From positions 1-64,000 of the forward strand of contig NZ_JOAG01000007.1 of assembly GCF_000725485.1 (NCBI RefSeq): a DNA stretch of 64,000 bases. Reading direction: 5' to 3'. This document shows positions 63,919-64,000 of the stretch, in pieces. A program made the translations under genes and the position numbers. The DNA comes from Nonomuraea candida (lineage in GTDB: Bacteria; Actinomycetota; Actinomycetes; Streptosporangiales; Streptosporangiaceae). Below the pieces are notes generated by a model that saw only the letters and a program-made list of their open reading frames with translations, did not search any database and was not told the origin of the DNA. Numbering within the stretch: position 1 is the first letter of the stretch; the number at the start of each line of letters is the position of its first letter.

Positions 63919-64000
63919 ATGAGCGCTACAACCACCATCGACGACGCGACCGCCATCCGCGAGGTGCCCGCGCGCATCATGAGCGCGTGGGCGCAGAACG
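63919..64000 (+). CDS. SgcJ/EcaC-type SnoaL-fold protein, N-terminus only
   Basis: The edge cuts this gene after 27 codons: MSATTTIDDATAIREVPARI, then MSAWAQN. The AIRxVPARxMxAWA pattern is typical of SgcJ/EcaC-like NTF2-fold proteins, named from enediyne clusters but also found elsewhere. GGAGG and GAAGG-like purines precede the ATG. It is divergent from the carrier gene across 272 bases that hold both promoters. Confidence 0.6.
   Translation, partial: MSATTTIDDATAIREVPARIMSAWAQN

Overview
The window is very GC-rich, densely coded DNA with GTG starts, Tat signals, F420-type and mycobacterial-type glycogen genes and many apparently leaderless promoters. This is typical of a filamentous actinomycete, and the gene mix suggests Streptosporangiales (Nonomuraea or a relative). 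That placement is inference. About 65 genes or gene remnants are supported. No tRNA, rRNA, insertion sequence or CRISPR array was seen.

Left part (1-11.4 kb). An arabinofuranoside uptake and degradation locus comes first: an ABC permease (cut by the edge), a sugar-binding lipoprotein, a divergent GH51 arabinofuranosidase and a LacI regulator, with matching operators at both promoters and an extra 20-bp palindrome. Then follow an unknown protein, a 5'-truncated glycosyltransferase remnant, a D,D-carboxypeptidase, a GbsR/MarR-type regulator coupled to an alpha/beta hydrolase, a secreted beta-propeller gene broken by an abnormal homopolymer tract, an AlkB-like dioxygenase and a double-VOC protein.

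Middle-left (11.4-31 kb). A GntR/FCD regulator faces an MHS transporter across a palindrome. Next are a band-7 protein, a CbiX-like protein, a GNAT enzyme and small unknowns. glgM and glgC are divergent, the actinobacterial glycogen/maltose-1-phosphate pair. Further on are a His/Gly/Trp-rich secreted protein, an Nramp-like transporter, an ArsR regulator, a Spo0M protein, a voltage-gated cation channel with an unusual filter, and a three-gene extracytoplasmic flavin/heme redox operon (DUF2271, ApbE, ferric-reductase-like).

Middle-right (31-49 kb). A signal-less subtilase sits beside a stand-alone prodomain-like protein. They are followed by a GDSL hydrolase/TetR pair, a PAS/GAF/PP2C phosphatase, a fused SecDF, a two-component system, a TrkH K+ transporter, a Tat-exported PhoX-like protein, and a TetR gene with a good operator beside a decayed short-chain dehydrogenase.

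Right part (49-60 kb). An apparently leaderless argG is followed by a DUF574 methyltransferase, an anti-sigma-type ATPase with a CebR-like box in its leader, a sulfotransferase coupled to a glycosyltransferase (intact paralogue of the remnant near 5.3 kb), an ABC-F protein with a leader peptide, a YihY protein, a SigB/F-type sigma factor and a membrane protein.

Right edge (60-64 kb). A secreted neocarzinostatin-fold apoprotein, a prephenate dehydrogenase, an acyl-CoA-dehydrogenase-fold oxygenase, a free-standing carrier protein and the start of an SgcJ/EcaC-like gene look like the border of a biosynthetic cluster related to chromoprotein enediynes. No enediyne polyketide synthase is in view.

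The most unusual genome-wide signal is that several genes end in tandem repeats whose units contain the gene's own stop codon.
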